Shown: positions 30,969 through 40,784 of the stretch, one piece after another
Position numbering within the stretch: the first letter of the stretch is position 1
Layout: the number at the start of each line of letters is the position of its first letter
DNA from: Bacillus sp. B1-b2
GTDB lineage: Bacteria > Bacillota > Bacilli > Bacillales > Cytobacillaceae
NCBI RefSeq assembly: GCF_009183415.1
Contig: NZ_WEHU01000016.1
Location: 40,613 to 104,612 of the forward strand
Reading direction: 5' to 3'
DNA: 64,000 bases
Program-made: the position numbers and the translations under genes
The notes under the pieces: model-generated
Told to the model about the DNA's origin: nothing
What the model saw: the letters and a program-made list of their open reading frames with translations, nothing else
Database searches by the model: none

Positions 30969-31823
30969 TTATTGTTCAACTTTATAGTAAGGATAGCTTC
31001 CTAAGATTTTCACTTCACATCCCAATGCTTCTAATTCTAGAACTGCACCAGGTATAAGAACATCATCCATTTTCTGATCTAAATCAATAAGGAAGAAATA
31101 ATTCCCAAGGCCTGTTTTAGTTGGCCTAGATTCAATTTTCACTAAATTGAGCTTTCTCCATGCAAATGCCGATAGTACTTGATGTAATGCACCTGATTGA
31201 TCTGATGGTAAAGTAACCATTAAGCTTGTTTTGTGCCCTGCTAATACACTTTTTGTTACATCATATGTTACTTTTTCTTTCGATAATATGATAAATCTCG
31301 TATGATTGTTTATGGAATCATGTATGTTAGTTCTTACTATCGTTAACCCATATTCTTTTGCCGTTAATTCATTCCCTATAGCTACTCCTTGAATTTGTGG
31401 GTTTTCTTTTATAAATTTAGCTGCAGCTGCAGTTGATGTCATATTCTCGTATTTGATATTATTTAATTCTGTATGTAGAAATTTATGACATTGAGCGATA
31501 GCATGTGAATGACTATACACCATTTCTGCATCTTTCCAGCTTTCTAAATTATTGGGATGTACCATAAGATGTTGTTTAATAGGGACGGTAATCTCCCCTT
31601 GTATAGGTAAATTCACTTCATGAATTAAGTAATCTAAGGTTATGTTTACAGATCCTTCTAATGTATTTTCAACTGGAACTAAAGCAACATCTACTTTTCC
31701 TTCAATAACTGCATCAAGGCAGTTGGGGATGGTTAGAAATGGAATTGACTCTGCTCCTGGGAATTGATGGTTCACTGCAATATTAGTAAATGTTGCTTTA
31801 GGTCCTAAATAGCCAACTTTCAA
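30969..31823 (-). CDS. pheA: Prephenate dehydratase
   Basis: Converts prephenate to phenylpyruvate in phenylalanine synthesis. The start TTG 31823 (MKVGYLGPKATF) is chosen because GGAGGA lies 7 bases upstream; 284 residues. The dehydratase domain (about 1-185) has TSTAAAAKFI and the signature NNHTRFIIL. The ACT domain (about 200-280) has GALHQVL and KIESRPTKTGLGNYFF, the phenylalanine-binding motifs, so feedback inhibition by Phe is expected. In B. subtilis pheA directly follows pheB; here about 375 bases with a repeat separate them. Confidence 0.96.
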   Translation of the reverse strand: MKVGYLGPKATFTNIAVNHQFPGAESIPFLTIPNCLDAVIEGKVDVALVPVENTLEGSVNITLDYLIHEVNLPIQGEITVPIKQHLMVHPNNLESWKDAEMVYSHSHAIAQCHKFLHTELNNIKYENMTSTAAAAKFIKENPQIQGVAIGNELTAKEYGLTIVRTNIHDSINNHTRFIILSKEKVTYDVTKSVLAGHKTSLMVTLPSDQSGALHQVLSAFAWRKLNLVKIESRPTKTGLGNYFFLIDLDQKMDDVLIPGAVLELEALGCEVKILGSYPYYKVEQ

Positions 31824-32108
31824 CTGTTTCTCCTCCAAAAACTTTGATTATTCTGATTTTATTCGCCGCAAAAATTTTTTCAGTATTTATATATATAAAA
31901 ATTATAACGATAAAGAAAAATTTCTTTAATAGATGACCATTTACACTACAAATCCATGCTTTTCACAGAGTTTAGTGTTAAACCTCTATCTACTACTCAA
32001 TTACTAGTAGAGCCTCCGTCATTAACTTTCTATCATTGTAATAAATGTCCTATAAGTTATTACTCCATACTTATACAAATTATGATAGTTTTTCATATAA
32101 TGGAAGAG
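31824..32108. other. Intergenic region between pheB and pheA
   Basis: AT-rich, no credible ORF in either strand. It should carry the pheA promoter; I see no clear consensus. Confidence 0.5.
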
Positions 32109-32187
32109 GCTGATTTCCGCTTACTAGGTTAGCTTTCCACGAGGCGAATGCCGTAGAAGTCTCACCACTTTCGCTCCAATCAACCTA
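32109..32187. repeat. Bacillaceae-type intergenic repeat, copy C (internally deleted)
   Basis: Keeps the left end (GCTGATTTCCGCTTACTAGG, GCTTTCCACGAGGCGA) and the right end (AGTCTCACC, TTTCGCTCCAATCAACC) but lacks about 50 internal bases found in copies A and D. Same orientation as A and D. It lies immediately after the pheB stop. Confidence 0.8.
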
Positions 32188-32198
32188 CAAAATATTCT

Positions 32199-32654
32199 TT
32201 ATCCACCAGAGCTTAATACTTCTACTTTTTCTACAAATTCCAGCTTTCTTAGGCTTTCGAGTAGGCTGTCTATGGTGATTTCCATATCTACTGTATTGAG
32301 TGACAAAGTTACATTTGCTCTCCCTTGAAGTGGAATGGTTTGATGTATCGTTAATACATTACATCCACCATTTGCAACAACACTGAGAAGCTCGGAAAGT
32401 GTCCCTGAACGATCTTCTATATAAAAAAATAGTGTAATAATCCTTTCTTTGACAACGGTGTGAAAAGGAAAGATGGTATCACGGTATTTGTAAAAAGCAC
32501 TTCTGCTTAAATCTACCTTTTGAACGGCATCATGAACAGATTCAGCTTTCCCTCTCTCTAACAACTCTTTTGCATCCAATGTTTTTCTCATAGCTTCAGG
32601 CAAAACATCTTCTCTAACCAGAAAAAATTTGTGATCTTTATTTTGTTGTTTCAT
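32199..32654 (-). CDS. pheB: PheB, ACT-domain protein
   Basis: A 151-residue protein of the Firmicutes PheB family: an N-terminal helix-turn-helix-like part (about 1-65, with [20 protein letters not shown]) and a C-terminal ACT domain (about 70-147, with [20 protein letters not shown]). It was once thought to be a chorismate mutase, but it more likely senses an amino acid. It follows obg in the same direction, as in the B. subtilis spo0B-obg-pheB-pheA order, but a terminator-like hairpin (32728-32764) lies between. Confidence 0.94.
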   Translation of the reverse strand: MKQQNKDHKFFLVREDVLPEAMRKTLDAKELLERGKAESVHDAVQKVDLSRSAFYKYRDTIFPFHTVVKERIITLFFYIEDRSGTLSELLSVVANGGCNVLTIHQTIPLQGRANVTLSLNTVDMEITIDSLLESLRKLEFVEKVEVLSSGG

Positions 32655-32727
32655 ATTCTCACCTCTTAAGGCATAAGTGAAACGATTCCCTATGTATGCT
32701 TCTTTTATTATGTTACCTTTTTAAAAA

Positions 32728-32764
32728 AGCAAATACTATTTGCATAAGCATATAGTATTTGCTT
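32728..32764 (-). terminator. Terminator after obg
   Basis: Minus strand hairpin, arms AGCAAATACTAT and ATAGTATTTGCT, followed by TTTTTAAAAAGG. It separates obg from pheB. Confidence 0.88.
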
Positions 32765-32772
32765 TATTTCTA

Positions 32773-34062
32773 TTAGTCAATAAACTCAAACTCATATTCC
32801 ATAAGCTTAACAATGTCTCCGTCTTTCGCTCCACGTTGACGTAAAGCTTCATCAATACCCATTCCGCGCATTTGACGAGCAAATCTTTGTACAGATTCAT
32901 CACGAGAGAAATTAGTCATATTAAATAGCTTTTCAATACCCTCACCAGATAGTACAAAGCTGCCATCAGGATCTCTAGTAATATAGAATTGACGTTCGTC
33001 TGCTTCATGTTTATAAAGCACACGATGCACTCCTGCCTCTTCTTCTACTTCTTCAAGTGGGAATTCTGGTGTGTGCTCTAGCTTATCAGCAATCGCAAAT
33101 AATAATTCACGTAAACCAGAACGAGTTATAGCAGAGATAGGGAATATTGGATAATCTTCTTCCAATTTCTCTTTAAAGATATTTAAATTTTCTTCTGCGT
33201 CCGGCATATCCATTTTATTGGCTACAATAATTTGAGGTCTTTCTAACAAGCGCATATTATATTCCTGTAACTCTTTATTAATAGTTATATAATCTTCAAA
33301 AGGATCTCTTCCTTCTATAGAAGCCATATCAATGACATGAACAATAACCCTTGTACGTTCAATATGACGAAGGAACTGATGACCTAAACCAACACCAGAG
33401 TGTGCTCCTTCAATTAATCCTGGAAGATCTGCCATAACAAAGCTTCTGCTATCTTCTGTTTCTACCATTCCTAGATTAGGCGCAATCGTTGTGAAATGGT
33501 AATCTGCTATCTTTGGTTTTGCAGCAGAAACTACAGATAATAATGTTGATTTTCCTACACTTGGGAATCCAACTAATCCAACGTCCGCTAGAACTTTTAA
33601 TTCCAATGTGATGTCACGTTCTATACCTGGTTCACCGTTCTCAGATAGCTCTGGTGCAGGATTGGAAGGACTTGCAAATCTTGAGTTCCCTCTACCTCCA
33701 CGACCACCTTTTGCAATAACAGCTTGTTGTCCATGCTCTGTAAGATCCGCTATTACTTCGTTCGTATTAGCATCTGAAACAATGGTACCTGGTGGAACTT
33801 TTACAATCATGTCTTTAGCATTTCTTCCATGCTGGTTTTTAGACATTCCGTGCTCTCCGCGTGGTGCTTTGAAATGACGTTGATAACGGAAATCCATAAG
33901 TGTGCGAAGGCCTTCTTCTACTTCAAAGATTACATCTGCACCTCTCCCACCATCACCGCCTGCTGGTCCACCTTTTGGTACATATTTTTCACGACGAAAT
34001 GCAACCATTCCATTTCCACCATCGCCGCCTTTAACATAAATCTTGACTTGATCGACAAACAT
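32773..34062 (-). CDS. obg: GTPase Obg
   Basis: Essential GTPase that acts in 50S ribosome assembly and is needed for sporulation start and the general stress response in B. subtilis. 429 residues. The glycine-rich Obg fold is at about 1-158 ([20 protein letters not shown]). The G domain has G1 [10 protein letters not shown]3 DLPGLIEGA and G4 NKMD. The Firmicutes OCT domain is at about 345-429. It follows spo0B by 88 bases and they probably share a transcript. Confidence 0.98.
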   Translation of the reverse strand: MFVDQVKIYVKGGDGGNGMVAFRREKYVPKGGPAGGDGGRGADVIFEVEEGLRTLMDFRYQRHFKAPRGEHGMSKNQHGRNAKDMIVKVPPGTIVSDANTNEVIADLTEHGQQAVIAKGGRGGRGNSRFASPSNPAPELSENGEPGIERDITLELKVLADVGLVGFPSVGKSTLLSVVSAAKPKIADYHFTTIAPNLGMVETEDSRSFVMADLPGLIEGAHSGVGLGHQFLRHIERTRVIVHVIDMASIEGRDPFEDYITINKELQEYNMRLLERPQIIVANKMDMPDAEENLNIFKEKLEEDYPIFPISAITRSGLRELLFAIADKLEHTPEFPLEEVEEEAGVHRVLYKHEADERQFYITRDPDGSFVLSGEGIEKLFNMTNFSRDESVQRFARQMRGMGIDEALRQRGAKDGDIVKLMEYEFEFID

Positions 34063-34150
34063 ATAACTTCTTCCTCCTATAGCCTACTTCATTCTTCTCT
34101 TACACCGTTCTGATGAAAATGTTGGCTACTGATTTCTTCTTGTACTTTAA

Positions 34151-34690
34151 TCACGATGACTCCATTAGAAGCTCAAAAACTAACTCCTGTTCATTCACTT
34201 CTAACTGGTCAATCTTTATTTGATTAGAATAAGATTTCTCTAAGAATTCGGTTAAGGAATCTATATTCTCTATTATTCCGCTAAAATCAAAAACAAAACG
34301 AATACTATCTAATTTTGAATCGATAGATAGAAACAAATGATTATCAGCAAATGGTTTTACATTTTGGTTTAGTAACTCAAAGAACTTTATTGTCCAATTA
34401 GTTAGTGCTGCATCTTCGACTCCCTGACACTTTACCTCTGCCAACACTTCATATTCTACCTGGAAATAATAGTTTTCCCAATTACTCACCAATATTTTCG
34501 TTGCAAATTCAGGAATATCTAAATTAGAAAGCTTAGCTTCCTGTTTTGATTCCATTATAATTTCATTAATAATCTCTTTTACTCTATCTGTTTTATTTAA
34601 GTCCAAGTTACCTTTTAACAATTGAATTTTATTCAGCCAATCATGCCGTACATGCCTTAAAAACTCTATAGTGTTCCAGTCTTTATTCAT
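34151..34690 (-). CDS. spo0B: Sporulation phosphotransferase Spo0B
   Basis: Passes phosphate from Spo0F to Spo0A in the phosphorelay that starts sporulation. 179 residues. The phospho-accepting histidine is in RHVRHDWLNKIQLLKGN (about residues 13-29), followed by the helical hairpin and a degenerate ATPase-like C-terminal domain. Family sequence is poorly conserved, but the active-site motif and its place upstream of obg and downstream of rpmA are the same as in B. subtilis. Confidence 0.94.
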   Translation of the reverse strand: MNKDWNTIEFLRHVRHDWLNKIQLLKGNLDLNKTDRVKEIINEIIMESKQEAKLSNLDIPEFATKILVSNWENYYFQVEYEVLAEVKCQGVEDAALTNWTIKFFELLNQNVKPFADNHLFLSIDSKLDSIRFVFDFSGIIENIDSLTEFLEKSYSNQIKIDQLEVNEQELVFELLMESS

Positions 34691-34800
34691 TTTTGTACTC
34701 CTACAAGGGTTATTAAGTGTCAGAAGACTGCTTTAAGTAAGTATATCAAAAAATGAATCATCAAGTAAAAAATTGTTGTTCTTTTTTAATAATTATTCAG

Positions 34801-34869
34801 CACTTAGACAAAAAGCAACAAAAGTTAACATATCCCTCTACACCGACTTATTGCTATTTTGTCTAAGTG
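34801..34869. repeat. Short element with 18/19-base terminal inverted repeats
   Basis: CACTTAGACAAAAAGCAA at 34801-34818 is mirrored by TTGCTATTTTGTCTAAGTG at 34851-34869 with a single extra base. The 32-base centre is unrelated. It sits in the region that should hold the spo0B promoter. It could be a stem-loop in the RNA, a paired operator or a very small MITE-like insertion. Confidence 0.65.
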
Positions 34870-34933
34870 TTGAAACAAGGATGTAGGCGCTAAACAAATA
34901 AAATAAAGGTAAGCAATGATGGCTTGCAAATAA

Positions 34934-34965
34934 ATAGGCTGGCCCAATTCTAGAGCCAGCCTATC
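34934..34965 (-). terminator. Terminator of the rplU-prp-rpmA operon
   Basis: Hairpin AGGCTGGC / GCCAGCCT, extended by AT pairs, followed on the minus strand by TTTATTTG. Confidence 0.87.
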
Positions 34966-34976
34966 TACTATTTATC

Positions 34977-35617
<641 letters not shown>

Positions 35618-35629
35618 CTAAGGACAACC

Positions 35630-35938
35630 TTAAGCGTTGATTTTTTCGATAACAACTTTAGTGTAAGGTTGACGATGACCTTGTTTTTTATGATAATTTT
35701 TCTTCGCTTTGTATTTGAAAACGATGATTTTCTTTTGACGGCCTTGTTTTTCAACTTTAGCTGTAACAGTAGCTCCTTCAACAACAGGGCTTCCTACTTT
35801 TACATTTTCTCCGCCAACAAATAGAACTTTGTCAAAAGTAACAGTGTCACCAGCTTCACCGTTTAATTTCTCGATGTAGATAGCTTGACCTTCTTCAACT
35901 TTGATTTGTTTTCCACCTGTTTCAATAATTGCGTACAT
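35630..35938 (-). CDS. rplU: 50S ribosomal protein bL21
   Basis: 102 residues, full family length. Early-binding 23S rRNA protein. Conserved segments are [33 protein letters not shown] and the C-terminal [22 protein letters not shown]. The ATG has AAGGAGG upstream. It is the first gene of the rplU-prp-rpmA operon and is preceded by an L21-type leader. Confidence 0.98.
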   Translation of the reverse strand: MYAIIETGGKQIKVEEGQAIYIEKLNGEAGDTVTFDKVLFVGGENVKVGSPVVEGATVTAKVEKQGRQKKIIVFKYKAKKNYHKKQGHRQPYTKVVIEKINA

Positions 35939-35944
35939 TCAACT

Positions 35945-36040
35945 GCACCTCCTTATTAGACTAAGACTCGCCAATGACAGGCGCTTTGCATATGCAAAAA
36001 CTTATGTACCTGTTATGTGCGGTTGTAGAGCACGGGTGCT
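35945..36040 (-). promoter_or_regulatory. Ribosomal L21 leader RNA
   Basis: The untranslated region before rplU contains the paired CGCTTTGCATATGCAAAAAC and the CGCCTGTCATTGGCG hairpin (minus strand, about 35990-35968) with GAGTCTTAGTC next to it, as in the Firmicutes L21 leader that mediates feedback control by L21. Identified by eye and position; ends approximate. Confidence 0.75.
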
Positions 36041-36130
36041 ACAAACAACATTAAAATACTAACATGTTTCAAAACTACTGTCAATTATAATATTTATTAG
36101 ATAAATTGTTTGAACGTAAGCTTTCCATAT

Positions 36131-37567
36131 TTAATACGTTCCTACATACCTTATTTCATAAAAAGGTTTTGGAGCATGTACTTCGTTAAAAAGAATAGAG
36201 TACCCTAATACTTCTTGCAGCCTTTGTTGATGCATTTGCTCTCTTCCACAAAATATAGCTATAACATCTGGGGTGGCGGAAATTTCTATTTGTTCTATAT
36301 CTTGATTTCGATATTCCCATAATTCTCTTTCTAGTTTAAAAGCAATGCTTTCCGAACTTTTCACAAGGCCTGTTCCCTCACAAGTAGGGCACTTGCAATA
36401 TATCGTCTCAGAAAGAGAATTCACTGTTTTTTTTCTTGTAATTTCCAGAATGCCTAATGAAGTAAAGTTTAAAACCTTTGTCTGTCTTTCCTCTTTCTGT
36501 AGTTCCTTTCTCATGAGTTCCTTTATGATTTTTTGTTCCTCTTGATTCATATCAATAAAATCAATTAAGATCATTCCTGAAATATCTCTTAACCTAATCT
36601 GTCTAGCCACTTCCATAGCCGCTAGCTCATTTGTTTGCAACACCGTTTGTTCTAACCGATTTTTTCCTTCAAACTTTCCTGTATTCACATCAATAATCAT
36701 AGCACCTTCTGCTTGATCAAAAATTAGATATGCGCCATTTTTTAACCATACGATTCTTTTTAACGCTTTTTCTACTTCTCCTTCCATCTGATAGGCGGAG
36801 AATATATCTTCTGATCCTTGATGGAGGCTAATTGCTAATTGTGGATATTTCAACTGCACTTCCTTTTGAACAGAAGATTGATCTACCACTATTTGTCCTG
36901 CTTCTAAATGATCTAGAACTTTATGTAATTCTTTTAAAAACTCATCATTTTCTTTAATAAGCATTATCTTTTTTTGTAATAGCTTCTTTTGCAATTCTGC
37001 AAATTCCGTCCTTACTATCTCTAAATCTATTGCTAATTCTTCTTTTGAACAGGTTGCTGCAGAAGTTCGAAAAATGATGCCTTCTTCCTCTTTTTTTAAC
37101 TGCTGACCAATTTGTCTTATATCATTCTGTGTTTGTGCCTCTAATTTCTTTGAGACAGCCATATATCTTCCGTATGGCATATAAACAAGATGCTTACCTG
37201 CTAATTCAATAATGCCCGTTAGTTTCGGTCCTTTTGTGGCAGTAGCATCCTTTACTACTTGCACCATTATTCTTTCCCCTTGTTTAATGTAACTTGATAC
37301 ACTTTTCATTCTCTTATTCTCTATCGATGCATGATCTGTTACGAAAGAAGCTAGTTTTTCTTTCTGTAAGTAAGCTCCTTTTCCTTCCCCAATTTCAACA
37401 AAAACCGCATTCATGCCAGGAATGACCTTTGTTACTTGTCCAATATAAACATTTCCCACAATTGATTTACTTTGGGGTTGTTCAATATGTATCTTTTCCA
37501 CCGTTTGATCTATTAAATAGGCAAATCTTTTTTCTCTTGTTCTTGTACTAACAATTACTTTTTTCAC
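36131..37567 (-). CDS. rng: Ribonuclease E/G family protein
   Basis: 478 residues. An endoribonuclease of single-stranded AU-rich RNA or rRNA precursors. An S1 domain (about 35-125, with GNVYIGQVTKVIPGMNAVFV) is followed by the RNase E/G catalytic domain. The two metal-binding aspartates fit GAMIIDVNTGKFEGK and GMILIDFIDM, and the zinc-link is CKCPTCEGTG (about 393-402). B. subtilis relies on RNase Y and lacks this enzyme, but several other Bacillaceae have it between spoIVFB and rplU. The GTG start has AAAGGATG upstream. Confidence 0.93.
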   Translation of the reverse strand: MKKVIVSTRTREKRFAYLIDQTVEKIHIEQPQSKSIVGNVYIGQVTKVIPGMNAVFVEIGEGKGAYLQKEKLASFVTDHASIENKRMKSVSSYIKQGERIMVQVVKDATATKGPKLTGIIELAGKHLVYMPYGRYMAVSKKLEAQTQNDIRQIGQQLKKEEEGIIFRTSAATCSKEELAIDLEIVRTEFAELQKKLLQKKIMLIKENDEFLKELHKVLDHLEAGQIVVDQSSVQKEVQLKYPQLAISLHQGSEDIFSAYQMEGEVEKALKRIVWLKNGAYLIFDQAEGAMIIDVNTGKFEGKNRLEQTVLQTNELAAMEVARQIRLRDISGMILIDFIDMNQEEQKIIKELMRKELQKEERQTKVLNFTSLGILEITRKKTVNSLSETIYCKCPTCEGTGLVKSSESIAFKLERELWEYRNQDIEQIEISATPDVIAIFCGREQMHQQRLQEVLGYSILFNEVHAPKPFYEIRYVGTY

Positions 37568-37732
37568 TAGTTAACATCCTTTTATTTTCTTGAATTATGT
37601 AAAATATCTATAAGAAATGCTTAAAGCAGGACTTTCACAAATCTATATTACTAAAAGTATACATTTGTGTGATCACACTGACAAATAGTTCAATAAGCAA
37701 GACCTTTAGAATGTATAACAGTATCATCGCAC

Positions 37733-37766
37733 TTTTAAAAGGATATGCCTAAATGGTCATATCCTA
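37733..37766 (-). terminator. Terminator of spoIVFA-spoIVFB
   Basis: Minus strand hairpin AGGATATG / CATATCCT with a 10-base loop, followed by TTTTAAAAG. Confidence 0.8.
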
Positions 37767-37774
37767 ACTATGTA

Positions 37775-38641
37775 TTAAACATATGAAATGATGTCTTTTA
37801 TTGTTGCAGATACTTTCTTTTCCTTAAAATAGGCATGTAAAAGCTCATTTTCATCCATGATACGCTTTTCTAATCCTTTTTTCTGAACAATTATTGGATG
37901 TTTACAGCCTCTTCGGAATTTTTCTAATACAGAAAGGATAGGTTCTTCTTCGTTTACTTCAATGGGCAATAGCTTTCGAAGCTCATTTGTTTTTCCGTAA
38001 TATCTCTCTAATAAGAATCTCATAAATATATATCTTCTTTGTTTCCACTCATAATAGAGGGAGAATAATAAAAAACTAATTACAATCCAAGCATTAAGAT
38101 TGGAAGGCATCATGACTAGCACAACAACCATAAAAAAAAGAACACTGAATAAAGAAAGAAATAAAGTATAAACATGTGATTTAGGAAATGATTTAATTAA
38201 GGAAAAAAGAAGAAAAATGATCTTTCCACCATCAAGTGGCCAAATAGGAAGTAGATTAAAGAGAAATATCATTCCATTAAACTGGATAAATGTTTGGAAT
38301 AGAGAATCTGTTAATATATTATGCTCATACAAAAAGACACCTATCCCAATGAGCCAAAGATGTTGAAGAGGACCCGAAATAGTAACAATCGCTTCTTCTA
38401 TTAAGGGTCTGTTTCCATGCTCATCCATCTCTGCCACTCCACCAAAAGGCAAAAGAGATATCTTTTTAATTCTCCATGAAAAAAATGATGCAGCCATCGC
38501 GTGTCCTAGCTCATGAATGAGAATAATCATAAATAGCATACAAAGTTCATAAAAATGGGCAGTCATTACACCTATAGCAATAACAACCCATAGTAATGGA
38601 TGAATGTGAATCTGTTTAAAAACGCGAAGAAACCTATTCAA
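37775..38641 (-). CDS. spoIVFB: SpoIVFB, intramembrane metalloprotease that activates pro-sigma-K
   Basis: Site-2-type zinc protease in the outer forespore membrane. The start TTG 38641 (MNRFLRVFKQIHIHPLLW) has AGGTGA 6 bases upstream and gives 288 residues, as in B. subtilis. The HELGHA zinc motif is at about 44-49 and the aspartate in NLLPIWPLDGGK (about 130-141). A C-terminal CBS-like domain (about 222-285) is the regulatory nucleotide-binding part. It overlaps the spoIVFA stop, so the two are translationally coupled. It is held inactive by BofA/SpoIVFA until SpoIVB acts; bofC is also in this window. Confidence 0.96.
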   Translation of the reverse strand: MNRFLRVFKQIHIHPLLWVVIAIGVMTAHFYELCMLFMIILIHELGHAMAASFFSWRIKKISLLPFGGVAEMDEHGNRPLIEEAIVTISGPLQHLWLIGIGVFLYEHNILTDSLFQTFIQFNGMIFLFNLLPIWPLDGGKIIFLLFSLIKSFPKSHVYTLFLSLFSVLFFMVVVLVMMPSNLNAWIVISFLLFSLYYEWKQRRYIFMRFLLERYYGKTNELRKLLPIEVNEEEPILSVLEKFRRGCKHPIIVQKKGLEKRIMDENELLHAYFKEKKVSATIKDIISYV

Positions 38642-39419
38642 TATCAATCACCTGAAGTGGATCAATAAAATCATTGTTTTCCTTTATAGCAAAATAGAAT
38701 AATCCAAGTGTTCCATCACTATCATAATTAGCAGCACTTCCCACTTTTGTACCTTTTTCAATCAACTCATATAATTTCACATCTACCTCTTCTAAATTGC
38801 CATACCACGATTCGCTGTTGTCACTATGCTGAATTACCACCGTTTTACCAAATCCCTCCTTATTGCCAATAAAGGTAATTTGTCCTTCGTTAAATGCCTG
38901 CACCGTAGTATCTGTGCCTGTTTCTATGGCTATTCTCTGTCTGTTCTGATTAAATTCTTCTAATACTTTCCCTGTAGCTGATAAAGCATATTGCTGTAAT
39001 TGATCGGATTCATCAGCTGTTTTCTCTTGTTCTGGCAAAAAAGCTAGTGGTTTCCCAAAGGTATTTTCATACCAATCAGCAACTACCATAAAATTAAATT
39101 CTTCTGACATTGCTTGTCTAATCGTACTTTCTACTTTCACAAGCTTTTCTGATGGGTGATTCATAAGGATGGCAACGGCTAAATATAAAACAGCTGCACC
39201 TAATATTTTTAACATAAATAGTTCTTTTCGAAACAATGGGTGAACTTTTTTCGAATGATTGTCTCCTTTTATAGGTACAGGATAATCATAAATGGCATCA
39301 TTACGACTTATATCATCATCTTCCCAAAGAATTCTACTATCAATATTCTTTTCCATTCGCATTCTTTCTTTTCTTCTTTTTTCCATCTTTTTTCTAATAT
39401 CATCCGAACGTGACCCCAT
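38634..39419 (-). CDS. spoIVFA: SpoIVFA, regulator of SpoIVFB
   Basis: 261 residues. The N-terminal cytoplasmic part MGSRSDDIRKKMEKRRKERM is conserved. One transmembrane helix lies at about 70-88. The C-terminal domain (about 165-255) is an M23-peptidase-like fold (GQITFIGNKEGFGKTVVIQH) in which the zinc ligands are not all kept (SDNSESWYGNL where active enzymes have HxH), as expected for a regulator cleaved by SpoIVB rather than an enzyme. Confidence 0.95.
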   Translation of the reverse strand: MGSRSDDIRKKMEKRRKERMRMEKNIDSRILWEDDDISRNDAIYDYPVPIKGDNHSKKVHPLFRKELFMLKILGAAVLYLAVAILMNHPSEKLVKVESTIRQAMSEEFNFMVVADWYENTFGKPLAFLPEQEKTADESDQLQQYALSATGKVLEEFNQNRQRIAIETGTDTTVQAFNEGQITFIGNKEGFGKTVVIQHSDNSESWYGNLEEVDVKLYELIEKGTKVGSAANYDSDGTLGLFYFAIKENNDFIDPLQVIDIE

Positions 39420-39717
39420 GTTACTCCTCTCCCTTAAGTAGTACTTGTCCTCTTTACTCCCATATGTATGTTCAAAAAAGAAAAAGTATGACTTATTTCA
39501 GCAATTACGTTCTTTTTTAAGCTATTAGAATTCTTGAATGGTTTTCTTGTATATGCACTACCTCTTTAAGAGAAAATTTTAACTTAGGCGTAAAAAAAAG
39601 AAAGGGTTTTCATAAATAATCAAGAATCCTTTATTGTCTGAGATTTTTACTTAGATTAGAAAGAGGAAAGGAGTAGAAGTTATACGACCAAAAAAAGTAA
39701 GAGAGGGGAAATGTTGT

Positions 39718-40671
39718 GTGATAAAGAAAAGATTTATTATTACTGCTTTAGTAACTTTTTTGTTTTGTAGTAATTTCGCAACATCTGCATCAGCCAGCTT
39801 TTGGAACTTAACAGGAGATACGGAAATTCATGATCCTTCCATCATAAAGGAAGGTAATACTTGGTATACTTTTGGGACTGGTATTGGAAATGGAATAAGA
39901 GTATTGCGCTCTGATAACGGAAGTAACTGGTACCCAACTCCTGTTATCTTCCCTAGTCCCTTATCTTGGTGGAAGACATACGTACCAAACCATACGACAC
40001 ATCAGTGGGCACCTGATATTAGTTATTACAATGGAAGGTATTGGCTTTACTATTCTGTTTCCTCTTTTGGATCGAACACATCATTAATTGGATTATTGTC
40101 CACAGCTAGTATTTCATCAGGCAATTGGCGGGATGATGGATTAGTAGTAAGAACCACTTCAGCAAACAATTATAATGCGATTGATGGAGATTTGGTAGTA
40201 GATAAAGATGGAAATCCTTGGTTATCGTATGGTTCTTTTTGGAGCGGCATTAAATTAACTCGGTTAGATAAAAATACAATGAAACCAACAGGACAAACCT
40301 ATTCTCTAGCATCTAGACCTAATAATAACGGAGCTGTTGAAGCCCCTCATATTACGTATAGAAACGGATACTATTACTTATTTGTTTCCTTTGATAACTG
40401 CTGTCAAGGAGTGAATAGTACGTATAAAATGGCTGTAGGAAGATCGACTAGTATTACTGGACCATATTATGATAAAAACGGTGTTAATATGTTAAATGGT
40501 GGCGGAACAATCTTTGATGCAGGCAACAGTCAATGGAAAGGCCCTGGACATTCTGATATATATAACAACAATGTTATTGTAAGACACTCCTATGATACAT
40601 TAAATAACGGAAGACCAACTATGTTAATAAATGATCTTTATTGGGACTCAGCAGGATGGCCAACCTACTAG
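39718..40671 (+). CDS. Secreted GH43 arabinan endo-1,5-alpha-L-arabinosidase
   Basis: 317 residues including a signal peptide (about 1-27, ending ATSASA). It should cut the alpha-1,5 backbone of arabinan from plant pectin, outside the cell. The five-bladed propeller family's catalytic residues are visible: base Asp in EIHDPSIIK, the pKa-setting Asp in NAIDGDLVVD, and acid Glu in GAVEAPHIT. WAPDISYYNGRYWLYYS is also typical. The GTG start has GAGGGG 8 bases upstream. It is placed on the opposite strand between spoIVFA and minD, which are adjacent in B. subtilis, so it is probably an acquired or relocated gene. It has its own strong terminator. Confidence 0.93.
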   Translation: MIKKRFIITALVTFLFCSNFATSASASFWNLTGDTEIHDPSIIKEGNTWYTFGTGIGNGIRVLRSDNGSNWYPTPVIFPSPLSWWKTYVPNHTTHQWAPDISYYNGRYWLYYSVSSFGSNTSLIGLLSTASISSGNWRDDGLVVRTTSANNYNAIDGDLVVDKDGNPWLSYGSFWSGIKLTRLDKNTMKPTGQTYSLASRPNNNGAVEAPHITYRNGYYYLFVSFDNCCQGVNSTYKMAVGRSTSITGPYYDKNGVNMLNGGGTIFDAGNSQWKGPGHSDIYNNNVIVRHSYDTLNNGRPTMLINDLYWDSAGWPTY

Positions 40672-40693
40672 ACTAAATAAAGTATCCACATAG

Positions 40694-40748
40694 AAAAAGG
40701 TATACTTTCGATTCGAATCAATGATTCTTCGAGAGTATACCTTTTTTA
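40694..40748. terminator. Strong bidirectional terminator between the arabinanase gene and minD
   Basis: Hairpin AAAAAGGTATACTTTCG / CGAGAGTATACCTTTTTT with an inner GATTCGAATCAATGATTC part. It serves convergent genes. Confidence 0.92.
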
Positions 40749-40784
40749 GCTTCTTACTATGTAAAATATAAGTTTTCAGTGGTG

